The notes under the pieces: generated by a model
What the model was told of the DNA's origin: nothing
Databases searched by the model: none
The model's input: only the letters and a program-made list of their open reading frames with translations
Assembly: GCA_019915015.1 (NCBI GenBank)
Contig: JAHBBC010000005.1
Location: 992,001 to 1,056,000, forward strand
DNA length: 64,000 nt
Reading direction: 5' to 3'
Source of the DNA: Auriscalpium vulgare
Taxonomy: Eukaryota > Basidiomycota > Agaricomycetes > Russulales > Auriscalpiaceae
Shown here: positions 1-11,500 of the stretch, piece by piece
Position numbering within the stretch: position 1 is the stretch's first letter
Layout of the letters: every line of letters starts with the position of its first letter
Made by a program: the position numbers and the translations under genes

Positions 1-523
1 GGTCGACCTGGCGCCCACGACATGTTCGAACAGTGGATTTTAAAATTACCTAAGGTCTTATGGGAGATCGGGGACAAAGACCCTGATAAAACAGAAGTAA
101 GGCTATTCATTCATGTAGCAGCTGATGCGTTGGTTGACTTCGTTCATCCTAGGTTGTATTCCGATTTCTTCTACGCCTCATGCAACGGCGATCAACCGTC
201 GTGCACACCCAGGTGTGTTTACATATTGATCCCGGCTGGGCTGAGCTTTGCCTAATAACTTACTTGAGCAGCTGGTCGCAAAGCTTTCTGAGCGGTTCAT
301 CCCGTACTTTGCCTTCACACATCCCACGCGTGGCGAGCTTGCCGGCCCCTTCGGACGACTAGAGACGCCTGCGCTTCGCAGGTTGGTACTTGATGCGATG
401 TTGGTCGTTTTGTCTTTCGTAGATGGTGGAGTCCGACGCCAACTTGATGGAGCGGTGCAGAAGGGCGTGAGAGGAACAGATCAAGAATCGTACTGGAGGG
501 AACTCAACGCTACACTACATTGA
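1..523 (+). CDS. Ipi1/TEX10-like ribosome-assembly protein, 3' part
   Basis: This is the C-terminal part of a helical-repeat protein cut by the left edge of the window. The reading frame is open from base 1. The first exon carries a block with LPKVLWEIG, which resembles the LPKLLWELG block of fungal Ipi1 and animal TEX10, Rix1-complex members needed for 60S pre-ribosome maturation. A second exon (from about 250 to the stop at 521-523) has amphipathic helices around LEQLVAKLSERFIPYF and RLVLDAMLVVLSFVDGG. The intron between them is near 190-248. A donor at about 219 with acceptor at about 273 keeps the frame, but other choices are possible. The family call rests on a short motif and general helical character, so it is tentative. 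That this is a real coding 3' end is much surer. Confidence 0.5.
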
Positions 524-731
524 CGGATGAACAGTAGGATATTACTATGCATGTATTGGTGCCTGTCCAATGCAGGAAACCGTGCGCCGAGCGATCCCGT
601 TGTCTCCCTCACACAAAGATAGCTTAGCTACGTCTCCGAGACTCATTGACGAGGGAATTCTGCAGCAAGATAGTTGCTGTCAGACAACGTAAGAGGATAT
701 GCACAACGGAAGAATACTGACAAGCGTACAA

Positions 732-1026
732 TCATGAGTTCATGAAGTACTGCCATCCTACCCAATTGGCGATGACGAAGTACGACGTTGTGGGTATGAT
801 GAGAAGGGCAAAAGACTTGTAGTGAACATCAGTAATCATGATGTCCAGAATCTACGATAACGAAAGCAAGCTGTGAGTCTTGAGCATAAGACCAAGCAGG
901 GCAACTGACACGTATGCCTGAGAGAGGCAAGAAAGCGCTGAAAAGCAACGTGTGCGCCCCCAGCACGAACAGGAGAATGGCCGAAGCGATGAAGAAATAC
1001 CCCGTCTCGGCTGAAGGCAAGGGCAT
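732..1026 (-). CDS. PIG-Y-like subunit of GPI-GlcNAc transferase
   Basis: This is a 78-aa, two-helix membrane protein in two exons (1026-910 and 851-732) joined over a 58-nt intron with donor GTCAGT and acceptor TAG. Exon 1 gives a hydrophobic helix (FFIASAILLFVLGAHTLLF). Exon 2 gives a second helix ending in VIANWVGWQYFMNS. Size, two-helix layout and the C-terminal pattern (aliphatic-Pro helix, then a W.G block and a short polar tail) match PIG-Y, the small subunit of the ER complex that starts GPI-anchor synthesis. Spliced as proposed, the frame runs cleanly from ATG to TGA; read through, it ends in a short nonsense tail. It is the next gene downstream of the acylpyruvase on the same strand. 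Other small membrane proteins are possible, because the family is poorly conserved. Confidence 0.6.
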
Positions 1027-1271
1027 CGTTTTAAGATGACATGTGGATGACAGTTCGAACGAAGTTGACCGTACAGTTGAACGTTGAACGTAACATTGAA
1101 GCTGAGCGCTCTCGCGCCGCGCTCGTCACCTTCAACGAAACTGGACCCGGCATCCAGTACTACATTACATAGTAGACATTCGTTGCGAGTGGGCGTAAAT
1201 AAGTCATGAGCGCGTATATTGTGAATTGGGCTTTGTCTAAGTCGCATCGTGAAGCCCCTCCGCACGCGCTT

Positions 1272-2269
1272 CTATTCTCCGGGCTGGTAGAGATATCCAG
1301 CATTCCTCGCGACCGTACCGAACGCCAGTCTCAACAACTCCTTCTCAGTGGCACCGTCAGCCAGACCGCATTCAACTTCGTCGCCTGCGTTCAAGGGCCC
1401 TACGCCAGCCGGGGTACCGGTCAAGATAAGATCGCCCTCCTGCTGGGATTGAGCATGCAGCTCATGGCACATTCACAGGACCACATACCTCTAAAGTCAT
1501 AATGGAAGAGACATGCTCAATGAGCCTGGAAATTCCAAAGATCATATCCGCCGTGTTTCCTTTCTGCTTGAATTCTCCATTGATCTACACGATAAACCAT
1601 TAGATTTTTATGATGACTGTAGCTGGACTAGATACCTTCAACCACAGGGACAGGTTGTGGGGGTCGGAGACTTGCGATTTTGGAATGAAAGAGCTGCGAA
1701 TCGGGTTTGTATGCTGGTCGGCCCTACAGAGTCTTACACACATACCTTATGGGTGTGAAGGTATCAAACCCTTTCACTGCAGACCACGGCAGGCCTTTCT
1801 TCTTAACTTCGTCTTGTAAATTCCGAGCTGTCATGTCTACAGCGAGCGCTAGAATTCCTCATCCCTAAGCTATGCTGTGAGCCGTGATGACACGCAACGC
1901 ACCATAACCCGCGATATGAGAGTATGCATCCTCTTCGGATATCTCTCTGCCACCCTTCCCAATCACCACTCCAAGCTCGACTGCGATAAAAAAATACGGG
2001 TGAGTGTTTTGCCGCTATTGTAGAAAGTACGCACCTTCATGGTGCGCAAGAATCCCTCGAGGAATCTCAACATTTCCTCCAGAGGGGAGATAACTAGTTG
2101 TAGGCTTCAAGAAGAAAAAAGGCTCTTTCGGGACCTTGTTGTTCAACTCCTTGACGTGGTCTGCATAGTTTCGGCCTATTGCAACAATCTTTAGTCAACA
2201 GTTCAGCGACAACAGCAGGAGACGCGAGTTCCGGCTTGCCTTCTTTCCACTTCTCAAAAATGAAGCCAT
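1272..2269 (-). CDS. FAHD1-type acylpyruvase (fumarylacetoacetate hydrolase family)
   Basis: Seven exons encode a compact FAH-fold protein. In order they give [27 protein letters not shown], a block with [26 protein letters not shown], the signature [23 protein letters not shown], and [16 protein letters not shown] near the end. These are the hallmark blocks of acylpyruvase/oxaloacetate decarboxylase FAHD1: a metal site in the ELGVVIG region and a substrate lid at the N-terminus. FAHD1 enzymes hydrolyse acylpyruvates or decarboxylate oxaloacetate, usually in mitochondria. Exon 1 is only 30 nt (2269-2240) and is followed by a 51-nt GC-AG intron (2239-2189); only this join gives a conserved N-terminus. 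Other introns begin with GTGCGT, GTGCGT, GTATGT, GTATCT and GTATGT. I see no strong mitochondrial presequence. Confidence 0.88.
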
Positions 2270-2531
2270 CCTTCGCTGTCACCTGAGCCAGAAATCGAGG
2301 CACAACGACAAGCAATGACGGTCTGTAGCAGCCTGAGTCTGTAGTCCGAGCCGAAATGCTGTCAGGCGCGTTGCTGAGTCTCGCTTAGTTCTCGCGCTCG
2401 GACGCCGGCCCGTGCACTTCACGCGCACGGAGGGGAGGTGTACACTGTACTGCCGAGTGCTGGATCCACAAGCAATCGCGATACCACATGCATGATAATC
2501 TCTAAAGATATACAAATATCGAATGCTAAAG

Positions 2532-5500
2532 TCAAGGATCGCGCGTAATCTCTGTCCGAGGGTTTTCTGGAGGTCCTTCTCCCTTGGATGCCTTGGAGAC
2601 CTCATCACCAGAGTCACCGCCTTCGCTAGAAGGCGAGCTTCGACTGCTTGATCCGCTGGTGAGGGTCCAGCTCCCAGCAGTGGGAGTTGTCTCTCCGTCA
2701 CCGGCACTGTGGAATTCTCCGAAATCGCCGAAGCTGTCGAATGACGCGTCTTGGATGTCATCCGAGAAACTTGACGAGAAGCTGAAAGGATCAGTACCAC
2801 TAGCCGCAGCTGAGTCAGAGAATGGTCCAAAGCCCTCATCCTTGGAGATCGTTAGAAACAGGGACACACAACACAGCGGTCGGGCAGTCTTCACCTCGTC
2901 ATCCTCAGTTGCGAACGGATCCGTGAAGGGACTTGACGGGGGGACAAAGGCGTCCTTGAAGTCGACGAAATCAGCACCAAAGACATGCGAGTATTCTTCC
3001 TTAGAGCTTACATCGAAACCATTGGCATTTAAAGGTCTTCGCTCTGTGTTACGAGGCCGAGCAGAGGTGGGCGGAGAGCGATCGAGCCCGAAGTGCGATT
3101 GCGTGAGCCAGCCGCCATCCTCCTCGTCTGATGCGTCCGACGATGATGACGACCCTCCAAACTCATCAGCTGAATGTATCTCCTGCGCTAGGTAGCGCGC
3201 GAAATGATTACTAGGAGGGGTGAAATCCTCCTCTTCCTGTTCCACAGGTGCCGGCCCAAAGTCGGCGCTGCTTTCCCTAGTGGGGCGTGCGCCAGTAGCC
3301 CGACGAAATTCTCCCTGGGCTTCTTGCGCGCCGTTACTCCCTGACGCTGGGCCGGAGATAGATATCGGCGCAGATGGTGCAGAACTGTCCTCTTCATCGA
3401 CCTTCCATTGCCCTGATGTACGTGTCGCTCCGACGGCAATCACAGGCTTCCCGCCACCAAGAAGACTGCTGTCCTTCTGCTTGGTCTCGTTGTATCTTCC
3501 CGTCACGTAGTCGTCCCAGTCAGGTTGAGGGGCATAAGGGGAAATTTGCAACCGCAGGTCGGGAGGAAAGTGATTCAACGACGTGATGACGTCTTCAGAG
3601 ATGAGAGTGAGATGTCCCATGTACCCCAGCCGCACGCCTTTCAACTTGGAGCTGTTTATATCAGTCAGCCAGGGCAAGCGCTCACATGTAGCCCTTGGTT
3701 CTCACCTTTCCTGATCATTACGCTTTTGCCCCTCGACTATGCGTTGCATAAGATGAGCATCTCGGAACAAGGCTACCGTCAGCGAACGGTTGATGCCTCC
3801 GTCGACGCGTCCGGTCAAAATTTGATGAATTAGGTCATAGACGACACTATGAAGAAAGTTGTTCCAAGGGAAGTTGAAGAAGAGATCCTAACGTGTGTAC
3901 GTGAGCTATGAGTCACCACAAAGATAACTAACTGTACTGACCAGAACCATAGACAGCACGCCAGCATCCAGCAGCTTTTGCTTCAACCGTTCCCCAATTG
4001 GCAGAGGTATGTCTACTTGAGATGTATCCTGTAGGGTCAGCCGCCTTGAATTCCTCCTGGAACTCCTCTTCGAGCCTGTCGACCGCCTGCCGATGGTCGA
4101 GCCTTCTGATCCTGTGCTGTGGCCGGAGCCCTTCCGTTGAGGTATTGGCCCAGTGGCAGGTCCAGCCGCGCCCTGCGCGGCGATTTCTGAAGCCGGAGGC
4201 ATGAAGGCGGCGTTAGGAGAGGATGGAACCACCAGAGGCTCAATAGGGGACTGGGTATGTGACGGTGATGTAGAAAGCGTCGTGTCGGAGTTCTCTTCGA
4301 GGGATGCCGGCTCTTCGTACATGACGATTTCCTCCATCGTGTCGTCTTCGGAGCTCCCTGGACCCTCACTCATGTCTTCGTCAGAGTCCAGGATGGAAGA
4401 TGACACGTCTTGAGATGCGCCGTGAATGGGGAACTCCAGGGCCGGCTCTATATCGTCTGTGCCTTCGTCCATGGCATCGTGTTCCGCATCTTCTCCGCTG
4501 CCCATGGATATCACCCGAGCCAGCTCCTCGAGTGCCGACAATCCGCCCTGCAGACGGCCATCTGAGTCGTAAAGATAGGCGAATTCGGCTGACCGGTTAA
4601 GGAGAGCCATATTAGAGCAGTGAAGCAGCTCTGCGTATAATTCACAAATTTTGTAACGCTCGAACGTCAGAGGTGTGATGCTGCCGACAGTAGTAGAGAT
4701 GGTGCCATCCTGACCGCGATGATTGAGTAAAAACACTGTGTAAACAAGGCAAGGCTACGCACAAGCGACCTTGGTTTATGCAGATACTTGGTGAACTCAT
4801 CGAGTCGTTCGCAGAATATGTCCAGAAGAGGCCCTAGATGGACGACGGCCATCCGGTCCACCATCTCGGTCATAGCACCTTCCAATGCTACCCGACCCTC
4901 TTCGGGATCACGACTTGTGAGCTGTTGCTGGACGTGTATTAACCGATTTCGCAAGGTATGGAAGAGGTAAGGCTCAAAGTAGTCGGAATTATTTTGCCGG
5001 ATGAGCTCTATGATAATGCCGATGGACTGGACGACAGAGGATGCAGACGATTCGGAGGTGGGAAGCACCGGAGACACCGGGGAGGCAAGCTCGTCGAGGA
5101 TGATTTCGTCGCCCGTATGAGTGTCGGACGACGTTGCAGTTGCCAACGCATCGGTGTGGAAATCAGCCAAGATGAAGTTGACCAGTGTGAGCACATTCTC
5201 GCGACGCGCCAATTCTCGAGCGAAGCGATTGGAGGCCGGCCCGTTGTGAAGACCCTCAGATAGAGCAGCGCCTGGAGACGGAGCAGCCATGGAGATAATC
5301 CCCTTGATCAATTCCGCGACCACGGTGTGAACGTCAGAGGAGTAGGTTGGCGCCAGCCGGTCGATCAACCGCGACATCAGGCGTTCGTCAGAAAGCCACT
5401 GCGGGCTTTGGTATAAGAGCAGCTCGGCGTGGAGCAGCAGGCAGAACGATGACATACTTCTAGAACGCCAGCACCCGCAGGTTGCTCGTCTAATTGGATG

Positions 5501-6196
5501 ATGCGGACCAGCAAGTCGGAGAACGAGGGAGTTTCGATGTGTTGAAGGAGTCTTTCGACAACATCCCGCTGGGAGCGTATAAATTGAAGCATCTGGTGGG
5601 GCAGCGCGTTTGTTCGATTCATGCAGCAAGAATGAATGAGCACGCTATACACACACCTCAGCAGGTTTCTTGGTGAGAAAGACAGCATTGATCTTGGCAA
5701 AATGCGACGCCATCGCCATGTGTGTCTTCATGTCTTCTGCCGGCCTATCGAGCACCGTCTCCCAGAACGGGGTCAAGAGTTGCTCGGTGTTGTTCAGACA
5801 TGTCTCTACGATGGACCAAATTTCGCTGCAGAGCACTTCCGTTGCAACGTAGGGGTATCTGTGACACAATGACCGCATGAGATGCAGCTTGCTTGCCGGA
5901 GGGTAGGCTACTCACTTGAATCTGCCTCGCTCCTCTCCCTCTATCTGGCCCGTGACATATCCGAGCAACCGCTGCAAGACGTCTGCCCTCTGGAAGTAGT
6001 CTATAAGCCGCGTGTTTTGCGCTTTACATTCTTGGAGGAGATCGTCCTCGTCCAAAATTGCTTCCAGCGAGACGTCATCCTTGTCGAGGAGGCTGTCTAT
6101 TGAGGACCCGTTGTTGAAGCCGAATCTAGCGCGTGTGCAGGGTTACGGTCCGTCAGACGCAATAGAATAGGACTGATGCATTTACCTCCAGAACAT
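2532..6196 (-). CDS. SAPS-domain regulatory subunit of Sit4/PP6 phosphatase
   Basis: This is a homologue of yeast Sap155/185/190 and animal PPP6R, adaptors that target the PP2A-like phosphatase Sit4/PP6. The start ATG at 6196 opens MFWR; after one intron follows FGFNNGSSIDSLLD, then DEDDLLQECKAQN and LLGYVTGQIEGEE, the classic SAPS N-terminus. Helical blocks continue through YPYVATEVLCSEIW, LIRQNNSDYFEPYLFHTLRN and GSITPLTFERYKICELYAELL. After about 4.4 kb come acidic and Ser/Pro-rich stretches, then a C-terminal region with FGPFSDSAAASGTDPF and a repeated DSFGDFGEF pattern. The last exon contains a probable 54-nt intron (2841-2894) that is a multiple of three and lacks stops. I count roughly ten introns. 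Family assignment is firm; some middle exon ends are not. Confidence 0.9.
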
Positions 6197-6555
6197 GCCG
6201 CCAGTGGGTGAGGTAGCAATGTTCGTCTAAAGGGCGATAGCGACGACCAGAAGAAGGATGCACTAGACTCCGATAGAGTACTATAACTAAGCCTCAGCGC
6301 GTATTCCCGCCACGCTCAGCTGCGCACAGCTTGTATACTAGATGACCGCGTCGCACGATCAACTCATGCGCAGCTCAAGCGCAGCTCACGGCCTATGGAA
6401 GATGCGCAGAACTGCTACTTATACTATCTACTTGGCCCAGCTAAGTCAACGTGCCTGCACGATTTAAGTGTGCGCCGTGTGCCTGGCCACTAAACACTTG
6501 GGTGGGATTAGAGCCACAATCACCGATATAGCCTTGACGAACGTCGTTGAGTGCA
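6197..6555. other. Intergenic space between two minus-strand genes
   Basis: This 359-bp stretch separates the SAPS gene start (6196) from the AP-2 mu stop. It must hold the SAPS promoter and the AP-2 mu 3' UTR. I see no ORF of note, RNA gene or repeat. Confidence 0.6.
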
Positions 6556-8501
6556 TCATGATGATCGCGAACTCAGAGTAAGCAACGCTGAATTAGCGAC
6601 CTCGGGCGCCAGTGGCACGTCCATCGGCTCCAGGGTATGAATGTTCCGTACATAGAGAGTGCGACAAGCGGTGTACTGTACAAGCAAAGAAAGCAAGACA
6701 ACTAGAACTAAGGAAGCACAGTCAGGACTCAAGATGGTAACGAAGAAGCAGGGCGCACTCACCCGAATCTGGTATGACCCACTCGCCTTCGTCAAGTATC
6801 GCACCCATTTGATGCTGTGATAATTACTCTTCTCAAAGACTTTGAGGAAGCGGACAATCAGTCCCGATGAGGTGAACATGAGGACCTGGAAGTCTACGTC
6901 GATTGGCGGGCGAGCCCACACTTGCCGATTTGTCATGCTCGTGAGATGTGCTGTTGCAGTAAAGCTGAGCTCTTGACCACCTTGTACACGTGGGATCCTG
7001 TTAATCAACCATGCTTCTGAGTGAGTTCCAAAGGGATAAGACAGTGCCGATGGCGTACTTCCAGATCACGACATTCTCCTCTGGGACGTATTTCGCTTTG
7101 CCATTCTGCACTTTAGTGTCGACGGTCGTCGTATTCAGCGGTGTAGGTATACGAAGCACGACGTTCGTGGCAGAGAGTTTGTTGCCAAAGTTTGTCTTGA
7201 CGATCACAATATACGAGACCTGTGTCGTGCCAATCTCGTTGATAGTGGGAATGACTCGGAGTGGTAGCTTGACATTGGTAGTGGCTCGATACCTGCTTGC
7301 TGATGAGCAAGAGGAAGAGCGGAAGAAACAACACGCACGTCATGAGCTCAAATTCGCCATCTGGCGGTACGAAGCTGATGGTTCGCGTGGAGTCAAATTC
7401 GTTCAGCCGCACACATTGATGGAACCGACAATCGTCGAGCTCAACGGCGTCGATGGCGCCTCGCTCGCTCTTGTCTATCACAAGCTTGTCGTTCAGACCG
7501 AACTTGCACTCCGGAGTCCCCGTCAAATACGCGCGCATCTGAATATGCCCATCAACGTCCGCCCGAAGAACAGTACCTGCGAGGTTTCGGTCAGACAAGT
7601 ACCGGCAGTTTGAATAAATTTAGACACGCGCCCTTCGCACTCATGCTCAGATTCACGGTCTCCACAACATCCACGAAAGCCTCATTCTTCTTGTATTTGA
7701 CGTCGCCTCGGCGCCAACTTGTCGCACCTGTTGCCTGTGTCGTGATCTTCGAAGACTCCTCCTGAAACGACAAGGATTCACAGCTGCGGCCATGAGATAC
7801 GAAGACATGCTCACAGCTGCTATTTGCGAAGACACGATGCTCTCGGTTGTGATGTAGGTCTTGAGTGTGTCGATCTCGCTGTTTTGTGGGTACCCGAAGT
7901 CGTTGATTTCTAAGAGGATATGATGACGAGTCCAGTTCGAGAGCACAGATCACATACCGTCAAGAAGCTCGTATATCAGCACGAAATTGTTCTTCACCGA
8001 CTCCTCGTCCATCTTCCCAAAGTAGGACTTGCCAATGGAGATGACTCGGTAGCAAAACTCGAACACCAAAGCCGCATTGGCGTTGTTCCTAAGTACTTGC
8101 TGTCAGCAAAGGCAAACAGAGCACAATAATGCTACGCACTTGGTAACAGCGACGAGGTAAAGGTTGTTGATGCGGACGTGGAAGAAGCTGGTAGAGCCAA
8201 GGGTGACGATGGGAGAACGGACATCGCTACTTGATATGACTTGTATTCGGAAAACGTCGGATATCGAGCGTCTGGGGGACAATATGGGAGGAAACCATTG
8301 ATGTAAAAGCGCACCACCAACCTTACATCGGGACGGTAAAGGCGGGAGATCAGGACCTGGGGAATGTCAGAATCAGGTCGTACTGAGACGGTAGGATACG
8401 GCGTACCTCCCCCTTCTGATTGAAGATGAAGAAAGCCTATAGTCAAGAAAGATGGGTTAGAACAAGACAGTGATAAAAGCTCGTTCGCTCACCGAAATCA
8501 T
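6556..8501 (-). CDS. AP-2 adaptor complex mu subunit
   Basis: This is the medium chain of the plasma-membrane clathrin adaptor, which recognises tyrosine-based cargo signals. The longin-like N-terminus is assembled from tiny exons: a 9-nt start exon (8501-8493, ATG ATT TCG), then [20 protein letters not shown] and [11 protein letters not shown]. It continues with [19 protein letters not shown] and [20 protein letters not shown]. The C-terminal mu-homology domain has [33 protein letters not shown] and [10 protein letters not shown], and ends [15 protein letters not shown] then SGSYQIR. WARPPI and the KWVRYL ending favour AP-2 over AP-1. After QIR a GTGAGT donor leads by the only clear acceptor to about 35 more residues before the stop at 6556, a longer tail than usual. 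The true end may instead lie close to QIR. Confidence 0.88.
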
Positions 8502-11500
8502 GGTGTTGCTCGGAGTGAGCAGATGATGTGCGGACGCCGGCATTACGCGTCATTCCGGCCACGTGACCCTCCGTCTTCAAGTTGCGCACCGGTTCAATTT
8601 GAAGTTCAAGTACTGTACTGCGGCCATTCCATCGTCAAGTTCGCTGTTTCTCGGTCACAAACCGAACATCTAAGACATGCAGCATCCCTGCCTTGCGTCT
8701 GAAAATGAACGTGTCAGTGATTTTGCGTGCTTACATGTGCGAAACTGACCTCGGACAGCTCACAGTGTCGTGAAACCATCTCGACGCTGCGCTGCCATAG
8801 CCATCTCGGCACCCCGTTTTTCCTTGGCCTTCTCGTCATTATTTGACTTCATCTGCGTTCGTCGGGGCTCGTATGAAGGTCCGCTCAAAGGCCGCTCGTC
8901 CAGCGCCTGAGCTTGGCTTCTCTTCGAATCCACCGGACGACACAGTTCGGCACTCGGTATCGTGCATCGGCCGTCTTCGCGCGCTCGTTTTGCCACCCGA
9001 GCTCCTGCATGTATTCCCGGGCCTCCACAAGCGCTAGGTGGCACCAATGCGGTCGACCATGGGTGCTCGAACAAGAGATTGGCTGCTGACTGTCTGGCCA
9101 TGGAATAGCCCGAGCCGTGGACCGATTGCGAGTGAGCCATTTCCCAATTGATCAGCAGGGCTCCGTGGCTGATACGGCGGCGCTAGCAGTACTTGTAGCT
9201 GTTCCGGGGGATACCTTCACACAGCTGCTCCTCCGAATTCAAGCTCTAGTACAAGGCTCTTTGCTCCTGGCCGCTCCTCGGCAATCCGCGCTTGTGGCCG
9301 AAGGGAAGCTGGCTGGCGTCACCCGCGAACCGCGGTTATGGGAGACGGCGTGGGCGCACGGGCGCTCTGGCGTCTGTGACCCATATCGAGGACCCACCTG
9401 CTACTTATCTCGATGCCCATCGTTCAAGCGTATCTCTGCATCGGGCGAACTCGTTCCCATCGAGATCTGCCCCGACCCGAGTTTGCGGACACGCACATCC
9501 CGCTCACAGCGCATCCAGCGCACGCCAAGTCTGTCCTGGACGATGCGGCCGTGTCATATTGCCAACTATCGGGTTTTCTACGCAAGGATTCGACTCGCGG
9601 TCACTCGGCCATCTCGCCAGCGCTCGGCACATCAGGCAGACGCCAGCACAGCTTGAGCTTGAGGTCGTTCTGTGGCAGAGCGCCTTCCCATCCGTGCGCG
9701 TCTTGCCGTGCTTCCGCCCAAATTCCGGACGCCACCCAACCTGGTGGGTTAGCACCCGGCGAGAACCTTGGGTTGGCGTGCTCTATGCCCTCCGGTGCTT
9801 GTCTTCGGTGCGCCATGTTTCCCAGCTTCCTTCCGTCCACCTCACTCTCACCTTGCTCTCGGAGCGCTGTCGGCGCTTCCTTCCGCGCGTTTACCGACCA
9901 TTGGCCAGTGGGAGACTGAACAGTCGGGAATCACATCTATCTATAGCCGCTTTTGCGTGGGGGCGGGACATGTCAAAGCAAGTGCGGGCTCACAAATTAG
10001 GATCGACAGGCTATGGATGTCCACGTCATGTCGCCTCCGGTGGTGGACGATTGACGCCGCCGGAGGCACGATGTTCCTGCCCCCCGGTGTCTTTTGCCCC
10101 CCTGCCGCACCGCGCGGTGGGTCGAGATACACCTCAGCCCTTCCACCTCGCTTTGGCGCCTCACTCCCTCCGCGCGTCCTCTCACCCGGGGTGCACCGCG
10201 TCAAGATAGCTGTTTCCTGAACCGATCGCAACCGCCCATATCAGCTCCGTTGACGTAGGGACTTCCTCGATGCCTTCGAGTGTTCATTATCGGGTCTAGG
10301 TCGAGTGGCCGTTGGGCTGTAGGTATCGTCATGCTGTCATGTACGCCCAAGGACAGGCTAATGTCACAGTGATATCAGCGATTTCATTTCCGGTATTTGC
10401 ATAGCTCCCAGTCTTCTTTGGTGGACATATGCACATCTGCTCTTTCAGACTCACTTTTTTGAGATTCCGTGCATGTAGCGACTTGAAGCACAGCAAGCCT
10501 CGTGTTCACGCCACTCATCGATCTTCACAGGCACTGCCTGATTGCCTTTCTTCAAGCTGCCAAAAGTCCTTCTCGAAAGCCTCGTGCTTAGAGACCCGTC
10601 CGTTCATGAAAGGATGTCCATTCTTTCTTCTGACTCGACCTACTGGATGCAGCCTACCCTAAGCCGCACCGTCCTCCTGCTCAGTCATATGTCCAGAGCT
10701 ATCTGATGTTGATCCTGCGGGCAACAGGAGCGTCTCTCCTGTGGGCTTACCTGGAAGATAGAATCATGTCCTCGCCGTGAGCTCGTGGTGCGCAGGTGGC
10801 GTTAGTCCAAGTCATTTCGCTCTCTGGAAGCCGTGCAATCGGGATTTAGCGAGGACGGGAATGCCGCAATGAGCCTGCATGTGAGAATCGTCTCGGATCC
10901 CCTCCAGAACACCTCCAGCTCGTACATGCGTTTCTATCTATCAGCCATCGCACTTGCAGAGAGACGAATAGAGCACAAGAGTCGTAATCTGATAAGATGG
11001 GTACAGGATGCCGCGGCACATGGGCCCGTCATGCCCTCTTGGTTCGACCGTGCTATCATCTCCTCTGAAAGTCGACTCATTGCTGCAATCACTCTGGTCC
11101 CTCGACATTGGCCTGCAGAGGGGGGAGAGTGTTTGCAGGGTCTGCGTCTCCTTCGTCCGCGCTCTCCGCGCTCGAGTCCGAAAGGATCGCGTAGCCAAGC
11201 TCATCGGTGAATTGATCACTATCCACATCGCCCGAAAATATCGTGCATCCGCTCGTTGCTGACTCGGCCGCGGGAGGGGCGTCCTCTCCTGTAAATTCTG
11301 CCTCCGGTGTGTCAGCTCTTGGGTTACCGAGGTCTTATCGGTCTATTGGTGATTGTCCGGCGTAGGTCTTGCGCGCTGGCGACAACTGGCGCCTCAACGA
11401 GCGCGAGCGCGGTGTGAACGCTCGCAGCGTCTGCAGGAAGGAAGAGACTCTCTGGCGCGCGTCATTATCTCTACGCGCTCGAGCTTGCGGACCGCCCACC

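Noticed and set aside
9582..9618. tRNA-like fragment on the minus strand (D-arm-like GATGGCCGAGTG next to T-arm-like GTCGAATCC)
   Set aside because: The anticodon arm is missing and the acceptor ends do not pair; too short and degenerate to call a tRNA or SINE.
9292..10209. A 305-codon plus-strand ORF
   Set aside because: Arg/Ser/Pro/His-rich with no domain, overlaps other long ORFs in other frames; typical of GC-rich non-coding DNA.
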